Assembly (NCBI RefSeq): GCF_962719845.1 | Contig: NZ_CAUIYF010000005.1 | Location: 90,675 to 154,674, forward strand | Source: Neisseria uirgultaei | GTDB lineage: Bacteria > Pseudomonadota > Gammaproteobacteria > Burkholderiales > Neisseriaceae | Direction of reading: 5' to 3' | Length of the DNA: 64,000 bases | Shown: piece after piece, positions 16,415-25,562 of the stretch | How the letters are laid out: each line of letters opens with the position of its first letter | Numbering within the stretch: the first letter of the stretch is position 1 | The notes under the pieces: generated by a model | What the model saw: only the letters and a program-made list of their open reading frames with translations | Database searches by the model: none | What the model was told of the DNA's origin: nothing | Program-made: the position numbers and the translations under genes

Positions 16415-17030
16415 CCCGTCATTCCCACGAAAGTGGGAATCCGAACGCGTCCGCACGGAAACCCGCATCCCGTCATTCCCATGAACGTGGGAATCTAGAA
16501 CGTAAAATCTAAAGAAACCGTTGTATCCGATAAGTTTCTGCACCGACAGGTCTGGATTCCCGCCTGCGCGGGAATGACGGAATTTGAGGTTTCTGTTTTT
16601 GATTTTCTGTTTTCACAGGAATGACAGGATTTTAGCGAGCCGTAGGGTGGGCTTCAGCCCACCGTACCAAGAGTTTTTGGAGAATCGGTAAGATTCGGCG
16701 GTTTCGGTTTTCGGTGGGATTGGGCGAGATGGATAACATTGACGGAGTTGGTGGGATTGGTAATATTGGTGGGCTAAAGCCTGCCTTACAGCCTGCCCTA
16801 TGTCCACGCTGCACATCCTACGCCCGCCTTGCGTTCCTTATAAGTAGCATTTTACGCAATACTTTGCGTCCGCTGAAAAAATTTCAAACGGTCTTTTTTA
16901 TCAAATGCGAAAAATATAACGTCATTCCCGCGCAGGCGGGAATCTAGTCTGTCGGTGCGGAAACTTATCGGATACAACGGTTTCTTTAGATTTTACGTCC
17001 TAGATTCCCGCCTGCGGGGAATGACGGGTT
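16415..17030. repeat. dRS3-type repeat array downstream of tbpA, with inverted copies of a ~55-bp unit
   Basis: Several ATTCCC-N8-GGGAAT palindromes occur. A unit starting CGTAAAATCTAAAGAAACCG (from 16500) returns in inverted orientation near 16948-17003. Between them lies a different segment (about 16640-16830) rich in GGTGGGATTGG-like runs and GTAGGGTGGGCTTCAGCCC. Short open frames here are low-complexity repeat DNA, not genes. Confidence 0.8.
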
Positions 17031-17077
17031 TCAGGATTACGGTGTATCGGGAATAATGGGAAACGGTGGGAATTGTG

Positions 17078-17114
17078 TAAAAAATGCCGTCTGAAGCCTT
17101 TCAGACGGCATTTG
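17078..17114 (-). terminator. Uptake-sequence terminator of tbpA
   Basis: ATGCCGTCTGAA (17084-17095) and its complement (17100-17111) form a tight hairpin 15 bases past the tbpA stop. Confidence 0.85.
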
Positions 17115-17128
17115 CGGCGTTTGGACGT

Positions 17129-19876
17129 TTAAAACTTCATTTCCAAGCTAAATGTGTAGTTTCGGCCGGGGGCGGCATATCGGTTGTAAACGCCGACATT
17201 TTTGTGTTGATTGACTGCGCCGCCGGCAGTTTGCCGCACATTTTCCCAAGTAACATAGCGGTGGTTGAGGAGGTTGTACACGCCCGCACGGAGGGTGAAG
17301 TGTTTTTTAATCGTGTAATAACCGGACACATCCACAATATACCAAGGGCGGGTACGGCGCGCGGTGGCTTTTGTATTGCGGCTGTTGCCGTTGAGCAAAG
17401 CCCGGCTGCCCAACAACTCTGTGATTTCCTTGGCTTTGGAATAAGTCAGCATACCGTTCACACCCCATTTGCCTTCCGGTTGGTCATAGCCCAAGCCGAC
17501 GACATAGCGCGAGGGTTGGATGGCATCAAACAGGTGTGATTGAATATCGGTGCGGTCTGCGCGTTTTTTGATGTCGCGGACACGGACACGATTATAGGCA
17601 AATGTAGAATACCAACCTTCGGGCAATTTATCCCATACGCCGTTCCAATCGATTTTGCCCAAAACATTGATGCCGGTAATCCGCGCGCTTTGGGCATTGA
17701 GGTAAGCCGGGTCGCCTTTGGCTTCTTCTTTGCCGTTTTTAATTTGCGCTTCATAACCCCGGACAATCAAATCGCGGTAGGCATTGTTGAACCAACTTGC
17801 CTCCAAGTTGCCGAAATCGCCTTTAAACACGATGCCGGCTTCTTTGTTGAACGATTTTTCCGGATCGATTTTGACCGCCTTGCTTTGAACACCCGCCCGC
17901 CAGCCGTACATTTCCGCAAACGAGGGCAGGCGGAAGCCGGTTGAAGTGCGGTAAGTCAAATCCAGCCAGTCGGCAGGTTTGAGGACGATGCCTGCGTTCC
18001 AGGACAGGGTGCGGTGCGTGCCGGTGGAAACGCTGCCGTCGTCCGAATGCGTGCTGCGGTAGTCGTAGCGCAACCCCGCGCCGACATCCGCCCACCTGCC
18101 CAAACGGACATTGTCCCGAACTGCCGCGTAATAGCTTTTGCCGTTGATGCTGCGCGGCGTGCAGTCCGTATAAGTATTGTTGCCCGAGCGGCAGATTTGC
18201 CCCGTAACCACATTTCCCCCGCCTATGCTGACCCAATAGGGTTTGTCTTGGCTGCCGTTGGGGCTGATTTTTTGATTGCCGTTTTGAGTGGGTATTTTCG
18301 ACGAATAGGCGCGGTTGGCATTTTGATAATAATAATCCTGATGGCGGAGGTCGGAACCAAAACGGTCAAAACCGAGGTTGACGCTCAGGTTGTGGCGGAT
18401 TTTGGCGGTATCGAAGGATTTTTTGAATGCCGCCTGCAAGAGCCTGTGGCTTTCCCCGTAAATCACGCGGTCGGATTTGTAATAGGAAAACGGCTTGTCG
18501 GCACTCGGGCGGCAATATTTGTCCGAACCGTCGGCAGAACAGTGCGTCTGCTGAAAATGATTATCCAAACCGATACCCTGCCGGTCGTAAGAGAGGCGGG
18601 CATAATCCGCCCAAGTGTCTTTATCGGCATTGGTATAGACATATTCCAAACCGTAGCGGCTTTTGGTGTGCGTCTCGTCGTAAAACACGCCCGTACCGTA
18701 TTCCGCGCCCACCAGCGCACCGTTTTCGCCGTTGGTAAACAGACCGCCGTATTTGTGGTCGCCCGCGTATTTGCCGTTGCCGGACAAAGAACCCGCCTGT
18801 TTTTTATTTTCATCAAAAACCGCCTTGGTCAGGAATGCCGGAACCGTCATATCGCGCGTGTCGAAAGTTTGTTGCGTGCGTTCGAGTATGCCGCCGATGT
18901 AGTGCCGTTTGTTTTCAAAACGAAAACCCGGGCGGAACAGCCACGACCGGCTTTCGTATGAAAGCGGATCGGCGAGGAAGCGGTTGGGGCCCGTGTAGTC
19001 TCGGGTGGAAACCGTTTGCCGTTCGTCTTTGCCGACAACATCTTTTTTCGGATTCGCTTTACACGTTTCGTAATTTCTGCTTTCGCATTCTTCTTCGACC
19101 ACGAAATGAGCGTATTGGTGGTCGTCTTCAACCGGCACCAGCCTGTTAAAGCTCTGAACGCCGCGTCCGGCGGCTTCGTGGGCGCGGATTTCCCCCGCGC
19201 GCCGACCCGTGTGGATCAGCAAAGCCTCCGCACCGCCGATGCGCCCCGCCAGCGCGATGGATTGGGTAAGCCCCCGGTTTTTGCCGGAATAGGCGGTTTT
19301 ACTCTGAATCCCCCACTGCCTGCCTTCCCCGATAACATCGTCGGCGGTTTTGGTTTGAAATGCGACCGAGCCTGCCAATGCGCCGCTGCCTTGTTCGACC
19401 GAGTTTGAGCCTTTGCTGATTTCGACAGCTTTGACGTTTTCATACTCGATTTCATTGATTGCGCCGCTGCTGCCCGCCGTCCTCGTCCCGCCCAATGCCG
19501 CCTGCGCGGTGTAGGACTGTATTTGCGCCAAGCCGTCCACCGTCAAGGAAACGCGGTTTTTGTCCATACCGCGTATCGAGTAACCCGAGCTTGCGCCGCG
19601 CCCCTGTTCGACGACGGCGATGCCGGGGTCGTAACGCGTCAGGTCGCGGATATCGAGTACCTGTTCCTTGCTGAGGGTGTCGGCGGTTTTGACCAATTTG
19701 CCCAAACCGGTTACTTCGTTATCGCGGCGGGTTTTCTGTTTTTTGGCTTTTACCTGTATGGTATCCAACTGTTTTTCCTGTGCTTGTCCGGCTTGCACAT
19801 TTTCTGCATAAACGGGCAGCGCGGTCATTAAAGACAGGCATAAAATATTTAATCGGAACAAATGTTGCTGTTGCAT
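17129..19876 (-). CDS. tbpA: Transferrin-binding protein A, TonB-dependent outer-membrane transporter
   Basis: A 915-residue receptor that binds human iron-loaded transferrin and imports the iron with TonB energy. A signal peptide of 24 residues (ending PVYA) is followed by the TonB box region (LDTIQVKAKK). The plug domain runs to about residue 190 (SGYSIRGMDKNRVSLTVDGL, then SSGAINEIEYENVKAVEISK). The 22-strand barrel ends in the typical NYTFSLEMKF with terminal Phe. Large cysteine-containing loops (CSADGSDKYC, CRSGNNTYTDC) face outward. It is the second gene of the tbpB-tbpA operon, 86 bases after tbpB, and is therefore Fur-controlled. The sequence closely matches the meningococcal protein I remember. 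Confidence 0.97.
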   Translation of the reverse strand: MQQQHLFRLNILCLSLMTALPVYAENVQAGQAQEKQLDTIQVKAKKQKTRRDNEVTGLGKLVKTADTLSKEQVLDIRDLTRYDPGIAVVEQGRGASSGYSIRGMDKNRVSLTVDGLAQIQSYTAQAALGGTRTAGSSGAINEIEYENVKAVEISKGSNSVEQGSGALAGSVAFQTKTADDVIGEGRQWGIQSKTAYSGKNRGLTQSIALAGRIGGAEALLIHTGRRAGEIRAHEAAGRGVQSFNRLVPVEDDHQYAHFVVEEECESRNYETCKANPKKDVVGKDERQTVSTRDYTGPNRFLADPLSYESRSWLFRPGFRFENKRHYIGGILERTQQTFDTRDMTVPAFLTKAVFDENKKQAGSLSGNGKYAGDHKYGGLFTNGENGALVGAEYGTGVFYDETHTKSRYGLEYVYTNADKDTWADYARLSYDRQGIGLDNHFQQTHCSADGSDKYCRPSADKPFSYYKSDRVIYGESHRLLQAAFKKSFDTAKIRHNLSVNLGFDRFGSDLRHQDYYYQNANRAYSSKIPTQNGNQKISPNGSQDKPYWVSIGGGNVVTGQICRSGNNTYTDCTPRSINGKSYYAAVRDNVRLGRWADVGAGLRYDYRSTHSDDGSVSTGTHRTLSWNAGIVLKPADWLDLTYRTSTGFRLPSFAEMYGWRAGVQSKAVKIDPEKSFNKEAGIVFKGDFGNLEASWFNNAYRDLIVRGYEAQIKNGKEEAKGDPAYLNAQSARITGINVLGKIDWNGVWDKLPEGWYSTFAYNRVRVRDIKKRADRTDIQSHLFDAIQPSRYVVGLGYDQPEGKWGVNGMLTYSKAKEITELLGSRALLNGNSRNTKATARRTRPWYIVDVSGYYTIKKHFTLRAGVYNLLNHRYVTWENVRQTAGGAVNQHKNVGVYNRYAAPGRNYTFSLEMKF

Positions 19877-19901
19877 AGTGTTTCCCTACTCTTCGCTTTC
19901 A

Positions 19902-19935
19902 GACGGCATCGGAAGGAGCGATGCCGTCTGAAGCC
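19902..19935 (-). terminator. Inverted uptake-sequence pair inside the tbpB-tbpA operon
   Basis: TTCAGACGGCATC and GATGCCGTCTGAA arms enclose an eight-base loop in the 86-base gap between the two genes. It can act as a partial terminator and so set the ratio of TbpB to TbpA. Confidence 0.65.
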
Positions 19936-19962
19936 TTATTCTCGATTGTTCGGCAGCCGTGC

Positions 19963-21774
19963 TTATTGCACAAGCTGTTGGCGTTTCGCACCGAATATCA
20001 CCGATGCTTTTTCTTGTTTTCCATCCGGTACATTTCCCGGAAATGAGAACGAACCGCCCATCTCAATGGCGTTTTTGCCGTAGAAACCGCCGGATACAGT
20101 GGCTTCAATATGCGTATAGTGGGAATTTCCGGTATTTTGCGGATCCAGCGCAAAGCCATCATTACCGGTTTTCGCCGTACCTAAAAAACCGTTGCCCTGA
20201 ATCATGGCAGTAATAGTAAACGCAGGAGACGTACGGTCTTTTGCCGTCAGTGTGCCACTGATTTTTTTAGTGGAAAAATCCACGTCAAACTCTGCCCTAT
20301 TACCGCCTTCCTGATTGGAGGCTTCGCCGCTCCAGCTTGTGCCGTTGGCAATATATCCGTACCAAGTACCGCGATATTTGGCGTTTGCCTCCGTCCTTGC
20401 CTCCACATCGGATACTGGAGTGCGGACACCTTGCAGGAACATATCGTCTTTATTTTCTTTTGACAGCTTCCCAAAACTCATGTAATCCAAGTTGGAACAA
20501 CACACCGTTGCCTTCACGCCGTTTTGCTCAATCTCGTGCTGAAATGCCGCCTTATTGCCCTCAGACGGCAGCAGTGAAAGCTCCACCCCGTCAACCAGCA
20601 GCTTTTTCACATCTCCAAAACTATCTATTTGCTCCTTCTTAAACTCCCCTCCGGTAATACGGTATGCATCTATCACGGTTTCCGTTGCAAGCCCTGCCGC
20701 GTTTTCCCCCTCCTTCTTATCTTTCTGCTTCGCACCAAACACCGCTGCAACTTTGTTGTCGTTGCTTAAGAATTTACCGGCAAGTTCCTCGCCTTTCGGT
20801 CCGTAAAATCCGCCTTCCAAACTGTCGGAGTCGGAAACGAAGGGATGACCGTTCCCGGTATTTTTATCCGCTGCCAACGCCTTACCTTTGAAACGGTTGC
20901 CGTGCAGGTTAGCCTGAATGTCGTAACGTTTAATTTGTTTGTCTCTATTTTCGGTTTCGTTATGGGTAATCCGGTTATTGCGGTAGAGTTTGCCGGTCAT
21001 GGTCTTGGCGGCGAAATCCACCTCAAACTCGCTGGTCAGCCCGAAATCGGTCTGACCTTCCTTCGCCTCGCTTTTGTTGCGCAACACATCCGCTTCCTCG
21101 GCAGACAGAGCCCCGTACCTGTCCCCCGCTTGCGAATTACCCAACTGGGAAAACTTCTGTTTTTCCTTGGCATCGGTTACATAATCCCAAGTACCTTTGT
21201 AAATCGCCTTACCCGTCGGCAGAGCTTGGGAAGGATTACTGCCTTTGTAGAAAAGGTAGCCGTCCGGACCGAAAAGAACGATTTTGTTTTTGAAATCGAT
21301 TTTATTGGCACCGTTGCGGTAGATATAGCCCGAGCGGACATATTGGAAACCCGTATAGCCTTCCACGCGGCTTTTGCCGTCCTCACCCGGCTGAATAGAC
21401 TCGTTCAGCGTACCCTTATTCATCGCCGAAATCTCATTCTTTTGGGGAAACTCATCCGGCTTACCCGCCGCCAATTTTACCCAATCCGCATCCGACAACT
21501 GCTGATGCTTCTGCTTCACTTCCTGATGGACATTACGGCGCGGTATTTTGACTGCAAAACCGTAAGCCGGACGGTCGTTTTCCGCCGCCTGCGCTTCATC
21601 GGGTTTTACCGGTTTTTCAGTCTGTTCGTCTTGGTATTTCGGTGCTTCGGGCTGCGGGTTGCGCTGTTTCGTTTCCACGCTGTCCAAATCGAAACTGCCG
21701 CCTCCGCCCAGACAAGCACTCAACAAAAACACAGGCAGCACCATAGCAGCCTGATTCACCAATGGATTGCTCAT
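19963..21774 (-). CDS. tbpB: Transferrin-binding protein B, surface lipoprotein (short, isotype I form)
   Basis: A 603-residue surface lipoprotein that captures iron-loaded transferrin and hands it to TbpA. The lipobox LSAC gives lipidated Cys21, followed by a glycine run and a charged anchor. The two lobes each end in a small barrel: YNRNN-type handle and GGFYGPKGEELAGKFL in the N lobe, GGFYGKNAIEMGGSF in the C lobe. CCSNLDYMSFGKL lies between. The size and the C-lobe sequence match the B16B6 (isotype I) type; the longer isotype II has about 700 residues. The ATG at 21774 begins MSNPLVNQAAMVLPVF. A Fur box lies 22 bases upstream. Confidence 0.96.
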   Translation of the reverse strand: MSNPLVNQAAMVLPVFLLSACLGGGGSFDLDSVETKQRNPQPEAPKYQDEQTEKPVKPDEAQAAENDRPAYGFAVKIPRRNVHQEVKQKHQQLSDADWVKLAAGKPDEFPQKNEISAMNKGTLNESIQPGEDGKSRVEGYTGFQYVRSGYIYRNGANKIDFKNKIVLFGPDGYLFYKGSNPSQALPTGKAIYKGTWDYVTDAKEKQKFSQLGNSQAGDRYGALSAEEADVLRNKSEAKEGQTDFGLTSEFEVDFAAKTMTGKLYRNNRITHNETENRDKQIKRYDIQANLHGNRFKGKALAADKNTGNGHPFVSDSDSLEGGFYGPKGEELAGKFLSNDNKVAAVFGAKQKDKKEGENAAGLATETVIDAYRITGGEFKKEQIDSFGDVKKLLVDGVELSLLPSEGNKAAFQHEIEQNGVKATVCCSNLDYMSFGKLSKENKDDMFLQGVRTPVSDVEARTEANAKYRGTWYGYIANGTSWSGEASNQEGGNRAEFDVDFSTKKISGTLTAKDRTSPAFTITAMIQGNGFLGTAKTGNDGFALDPQNTGNSHYTHIEATVSGGFYGKNAIEMGGSFSFPGNVPDGKQEKASVIFGAKRQQLVQ

Positions 21775-21795
21775 ATAAACCCAATTCAATTAAAG

Positions 21796-21838
21796 AATGA
21801 TAAGGATTATTATTTTATTTATTTTTAACAAATTTGCA
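21796..21838 (-). promoter_or_regulatory. Promoter and Fur box of tbpB
   Basis: On the minus strand TTGCAA (21833-21838) and TAAAAT are spaced by 16 bases. The segment ATAATAATCCTTATCATTC (21797-21815) matches the Fur box pattern and overlaps the expected transcription start. This agrees with the well-known iron repression of the operon. Confidence 0.75.
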
Positions 21839-21871
21839 AATGCTTTTTTATTTTTTTAGGGAATACACCAA

Positions 21872-22740
21872 AATCCCGTCATTCCCGTGCAGTCGTGAAT
21901 CCGAACGCGTCCGCACGAAAACCTATATCCCGTCATTCCCACGTATATCCCGTCATTCCCACGAAAGTGGGAATCCAGTTCGTTCGGTCTCGCTTGTTTT
22001 AAGTTTCGGGTAACTTCCACTTCGTCATTCCCGCGCAGGCGGGAATCCAGTGCGTTGAGTTTCAGCTATTTAGAATAAATTTTGAAACTCTAATCGCGTC
22101 ATTCCCACAAAAGTGGGAATCCAGTTTTTTGAGTTTCAGTCATTCCCGATAAATTGCCTTAGCATTGAATGTCTAGATTCCCGCCTGCGCGGGAATGACG
22201 AATCCATCCATACGGAAACCTGCATCCCGTCATTCCCACGAAAGTGGGAATCTAGGACATAAAATCTAAAGAAACCGTTTTTCCCGATAAGTTTCCGCAC
22301 CGACAGACCTAGATTCCCGCCTGCGCGGGAATGACGGGATTTGAGGTTTCTGTTTTTGATTTTCTGTTTTCGTAGGAATGACGGTTTAGAGTTACCCGAA
22401 ACCTCAAAAAAAAAACCTAAACCGAACGGTCTGGATTCCCGCCTGCGCGGGAATGACGGGTTTCGAGATTACAGTGTATCGAGAAGGATGGGAAACGGTG
22501 GGAATTGTGTAAAAAATGCCGTCTGAAGCCTTTCAGACGGCATTTGCGGCATTCGGACATTTAAAAATCCCATCATTCCCGCGCAGGAGGGAATCCGAAT
22601 ACATCTGCACAGAAACCTGCATCCCGTCATTCCCGCGAAAGCGGGAATCTAGAACGTAAAATCTAAAGAAACCGTTTTATCCGATAAGTTTCCGCACCGA
22701 CAGGTCTAGATTCCCACTTTCGTGGGAATGACGGGATTTT
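21872..22740. repeat. dRS3-type repeat array upstream of tbpB
   Basis: About 870 bases of ATTCCC-N8-GGGAAT palindromes in both orientations, with two direct copies of the CGTAAAATCTAAAGAAACCG-type unit (near 22258 and 22655). The part at 22456-22562, including an uptake-sequence hairpin at 22511-22545, is a near copy of the DNA just behind tbpA (17026-17126). No gene is seen. Confidence 0.8.
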
Positions 22741-22777
22741 AGGTTTCTGTAATCTCGGGCAGCTTTCCGTTATCGTT

Positions 22778-23590
22778 TTAACCCAAAGACACCATTTCAA
22801 TCTGCTCCATCGTCCTACCCAGAAAACGTTCGCCGATGGTTCTGAATTTCAAAGGAATATCGCTGACGTAAAAACGGTAGTCGGGATTGTTGTTGTCGGT
22901 ATTGAGCAATCCTTCCTGCGCAAGGACGCGTGCTGTTTCTTCAGCCGTCGTAATCGCGGAATCGACCAGCGCGACATTGTGCACCTCCCTGCCGATTAAG
23001 GGCTTGAGCAAGGGAAAGTGCGTGCAGCCCAACACCAGCGTATCGATGCCGTCTGCAAGCAATGGTTTGAGGTATTCGCATACGGTCAGGCGGGTAACTT
23101 CGTGTTCCAACCAACCTTCCTCCACCAAAGGGACGAGCAGCGGCGCGGCCTGCGTGCGGACAAGCGTGTCGGGGTTGTTCCTATGGATGGCGCGCGCATA
23201 AGCATTGCTGTTAACTGTGGTATTGGTGGCGATAATGCCGATTTTATTGTTGCGCGTCGTTGCCAGCGCGGCTTTCGCGCCGGCGGAAATCACGTCCAAC
23301 ACAGGCATATTGCCCGTCTTTTGGCGGATTTTCTGCCCCGCCACCGCCGCAATCGTATTGCACGCGATAACCATCGCCTTAACATCGTGTTCCAATAAAA
23401 AATCGACAATCTGCATCGAGAAATTTTCGATGGTCGCCTTAGATTTCGTCCCGTAAGGTACGCGCGCCGTGTCGCCGAAATAAATGATGTTTTCCATCGG
23501 CAGCCGCTCCATCAGTGCGCGCACATTGGTCAAACCGCCGATTCCCGAGTCAAAAACGCCGATGGGTCGCTGCCTGCCGATATTTTCCAT
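22778..23590 (-). CDS. murI: Glutamate racemase
   Basis: A 270-residue cytoplasmic enzyme that makes D-glutamate for peptidoglycan. The two catalytic cysteines are in VIACNTIAA and LVLGCTHFPLL, and the start GVFDSGIGGLT carries the first active-site Asp-Ser pair. YFGDTARVPYGTKS is also typical. Upstream in-frame codons to 23755 are not used; the ATG at 23590 gives the usual length. It is divergent from tsaE. Confidence 0.96.
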   Translation of the reverse strand: MENIGRQRPIGVFDSGIGGLTNVRALMERLPMENIIYFGDTARVPYGTKSKATIENFSMQIVDFLLEHDVKAMVIACNTIAAVAGQKIRQKTGNMPVLDVISAGAKAALATTRNNKIGIIATNTTVNSNAYARAIHRNNPDTLVRTQAAPLLVPLVEEGWLEHEVTRLTVCEYLKPLLADGIDTLVLGCTHFPLLKPLIGREVHNVALVDSAITTAEETARVLAQEGLLNTDNNNPDYRFYVSDIPLKFRTIGERFLGRTMEQIEMVSLG

Positions 23591-23775
23591 CCTTTTTCCA
23601 ATCTGTCCTAAACATACAATCTGCGTATTGTACACGCGCCGCTTTTTCTTGACAGCCATGCCGTCTGAAAGCAGAACGCGTATTTGGCTGTTATAATGTA
23701 CGGCAATGCCGCCGGGCGCACGGTTTGCCGACCACCTGCCCCTCCGATCCGCCACATAAAAGTTGTAAAGCCCCT

Positions 23776-24237
23776 ATGTCTGATTTTTCCCCCGTTTCCC
23801 GATTCCTTGCCGACGAAGCCGCCACACTCGATTTTGGCGCGGCGTGGTCTTCCCGTTTAAACGCACCGCTGGTCATTTATCTCGAAGGGGATTTGGGTGC
23901 GGGCAAAACCACGCTGACACGCGGCATCCTGCGCGGATTGGGTCATCAGGGCGCAGTCAAAAGCCCGACCTACGCCATCGTCGAATCTTATCCGCTGGAA
24001 CGCTTCACCTTGCACCATTTCGACCTCTACCGCTTCTCGTTCCCCGAAGAATGGGAAGACGCGGGGCTGGACGAACTGTTTGCCGCAAACAGCGTCTGCC
24101 TGATCGAATGGCCGCAACAGGGCGGGGAATTTACGCCGCCTGCCGACATCACCGCAACATTGACACACGACGGCGGCGGCAGAAAATGCCTGCTGACCGC
24201 CCATACCGAACGAGGACGTGAAAGCCTGCCGCTATGA
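23776..24237 (+). CDS. tsaE: tRNA threonylcarbamoyladenosine biosynthesis ATPase TsaE
   Basis: A 153-residue P-loop protein that powers t6A37 modification together with TsaB and TsaD; tsaD is also in this window. The Walker A motif is GDLGAGKTT (residues 38-46), then SPTYAIVESYPL and the acidic HHFDLYRF strand, ending with IEWPQQ. The ATG at 23776 gives the normal length. Its end overlaps the amiC start by four bases (ATGA), so the pair is translationally coupled, an arrangement seen in many proteobacteria. Confidence 0.95.
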   Translation: MSDFSPVSRFLADEAATLDFGAAWSSRLNAPLVIYLEGDLGAGKTTLTRGILRGLGHQGAVKSPTYAIVESYPLERFTLHHFDLYRFSFPEEWEDAGLDELFAANSVCLIEWPQQGGEFTPPADITATLTHDGGGRKCLLTAHTERGRESLPL

Positions 24238-25484
24238 CCAAACTGACACGAAGACAAATCATCCGCCGCACCGTCGGCACACTGTTCGCCCTGACCCCTA
24301 TCGCATCCGCCGTTGCCAAAACCGTACGCGCACCACAATTCACCGCCGCACGGATATGGCCGTCCCACACCTACACCCGCCTGACGCTGGAAAGCACCGC
24401 CGCGCTCAAATACCAGCACTTCGCGCTCGACAACCCGGGCAGGCTGGTCGTCGATATACAAAACGCAAACATCAATACCGTATTGCACGGACTGTCTCAG
24501 AAGGTTATGGCGGACGACCCCTTTATCCGCAGCATACGCGCGGGTCAGAACACGCCGACCACCGTCCGCCTCGTCATCGACCTGAAACAATCCTCACGCG
24601 CACAAGTCTTTTCCCTCCCCCCTGTCAGCGGTTTTAAAAACCGCCTCGTTATCGACCTCTATCCGCACGGAATGGATCCCGACGATCCGATGATGGCACT
24701 GCTTAACGGCAGCCTGAACAAAACTCATCGCGGCTCCCCTGAAGCCGACCTCGCTCAAAACACTCCCGCACAAACCGAACGTGGCAAAAACGGGCGCAGA
24801 CCCGTCATTATGATCGACCCCGGACACGGCGGCGAAGACCCCGGCGCCGTCAGCTCGGGCGGTTTGCAGGAAAAACACGTCGTCCTCTCCATCGCCCGTG
24901 AAACCAAAAAACAATTAGAAGCCTTGGGTTATAACGTCTTTATGACGCGCAACGAAGACGTGTTCATCCCCTTGGGCGTGCGTGTTGCCAAAGGGCGCGC
25001 ACGGCGGGCGGACGTATTTGTCTCCATCCACGCCGACGCCTTCACCAGCCCCTCCGCGCGCGGCACAGGGGTTTATATGTTGAACACCAAAGGCGCAACC
25101 AGCTCTGCCGCCAAATTCTTGGAACAAACCCAAAATAATGCCGACGCGGTCGGCGGCGTACCGACCAGCGGCAACCGCAATGTCGATACCGCCCTGCTCG
25201 ACATGACGCAAACCGCCACACTGCGCGACAGCCGCAAACTCGGCAACCTGGTGCTTGAAGAATTGGGCAGGCTCAACCACTTGCACAAAGGCAGGGTGGA
25301 CGAAGCCAATTTCGCCGTTTTGCGCGCACCCGATATGCCGTCTATCCTGGTCGAAACCGCCTTCCTGTCCAACCCTGCCGAAGAGAAGCTGCTGGGTAGC
25401 GAATCCTTCCGCAGGCAGTGCGCCCAATCCATTGCCTCAGGTGTCCAACGCTACATCAACACTTCCGTATTGAAGCGGGGTTGA
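24234..25484 (+). CDS. amiC: N-acetylmuramoyl-L-alanine amidase AmiC
   Basis: A 416-residue periplasmic zinc amidase that cleaves the septal peptidoglycan stem peptides to separate daughter cells. The N terminus has a twin-arginine export signal (TRRQIIRR then a hydrophobic stretch to AVAK near residue 29). An AMIN domain follows (residues about 35-150), a linker, and the Amidase_3 domain with zinc ligands in DPGHGGEDPGA, the Glu in GLQEKHVVL and the His in SIHADAF. The product of Tat export is fully folded, as for E. coli AmiA and AmiC. Start overlaps tsaE by four bases. Confidence 0.95.
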   Translation: MTKLTRRQIIRRTVGTLFALTPIASAVAKTVRAPQFTAARIWPSHTYTRLTLESTAALKYQHFALDNPGRLVVDIQNANINTVLHGLSQKVMADDPFIRSIRAGQNTPTTVRLVIDLKQSSRAQVFSLPPVSGFKNRLVIDLYPHGMDPDDPMMALLNGSLNKTHRGSPEADLAQNTPAQTERGKNGRRPVIMIDPGHGGEDPGAVSSGGLQEKHVVLSIARETKKQLEALGYNVFMTRNEDVFIPLGVRVAKGRARRADVFVSIHADAFTSPSARGTGVYMLNTKGATSSAAKFLEQTQNNADAVGGVPTSGNRNVDTALLDMTQTATLRDSRKLGNLVLEELGRLNHLHKGRVDEANFAVLRAPDMPSILVETAFLSNPAEEKLLGSESFRRQCAQSIASGVQRYINTSVLKRG

Positions 25485-25562
25485 TTGAAAAGGCGGTGTT
25501 TCAAAATATAGTTGCCGGATAAAGGCAGGCATAAACCTACTTCCGCCCCAAACCGCGTTTTT

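Noticed and set aside
16714..16947. A 77-codon open frame rich in Gly and Ile
   Set aside because: It is made of the repeated intergenic motifs of a dRS3 array and has no ribosome site.
20845..21828. A 327-codon plus-strand frame, and another at 18014-18961
   Set aside because: They are antisense shadows of tbpB and tbpA; the minus-strand products are certain.
21872..22740. CRISPR-like look of evenly spaced palindromes
   Set aside because: The units are dRS3 repeats in both orientations, the spacers are themselves repeated, and no cas genes are present.
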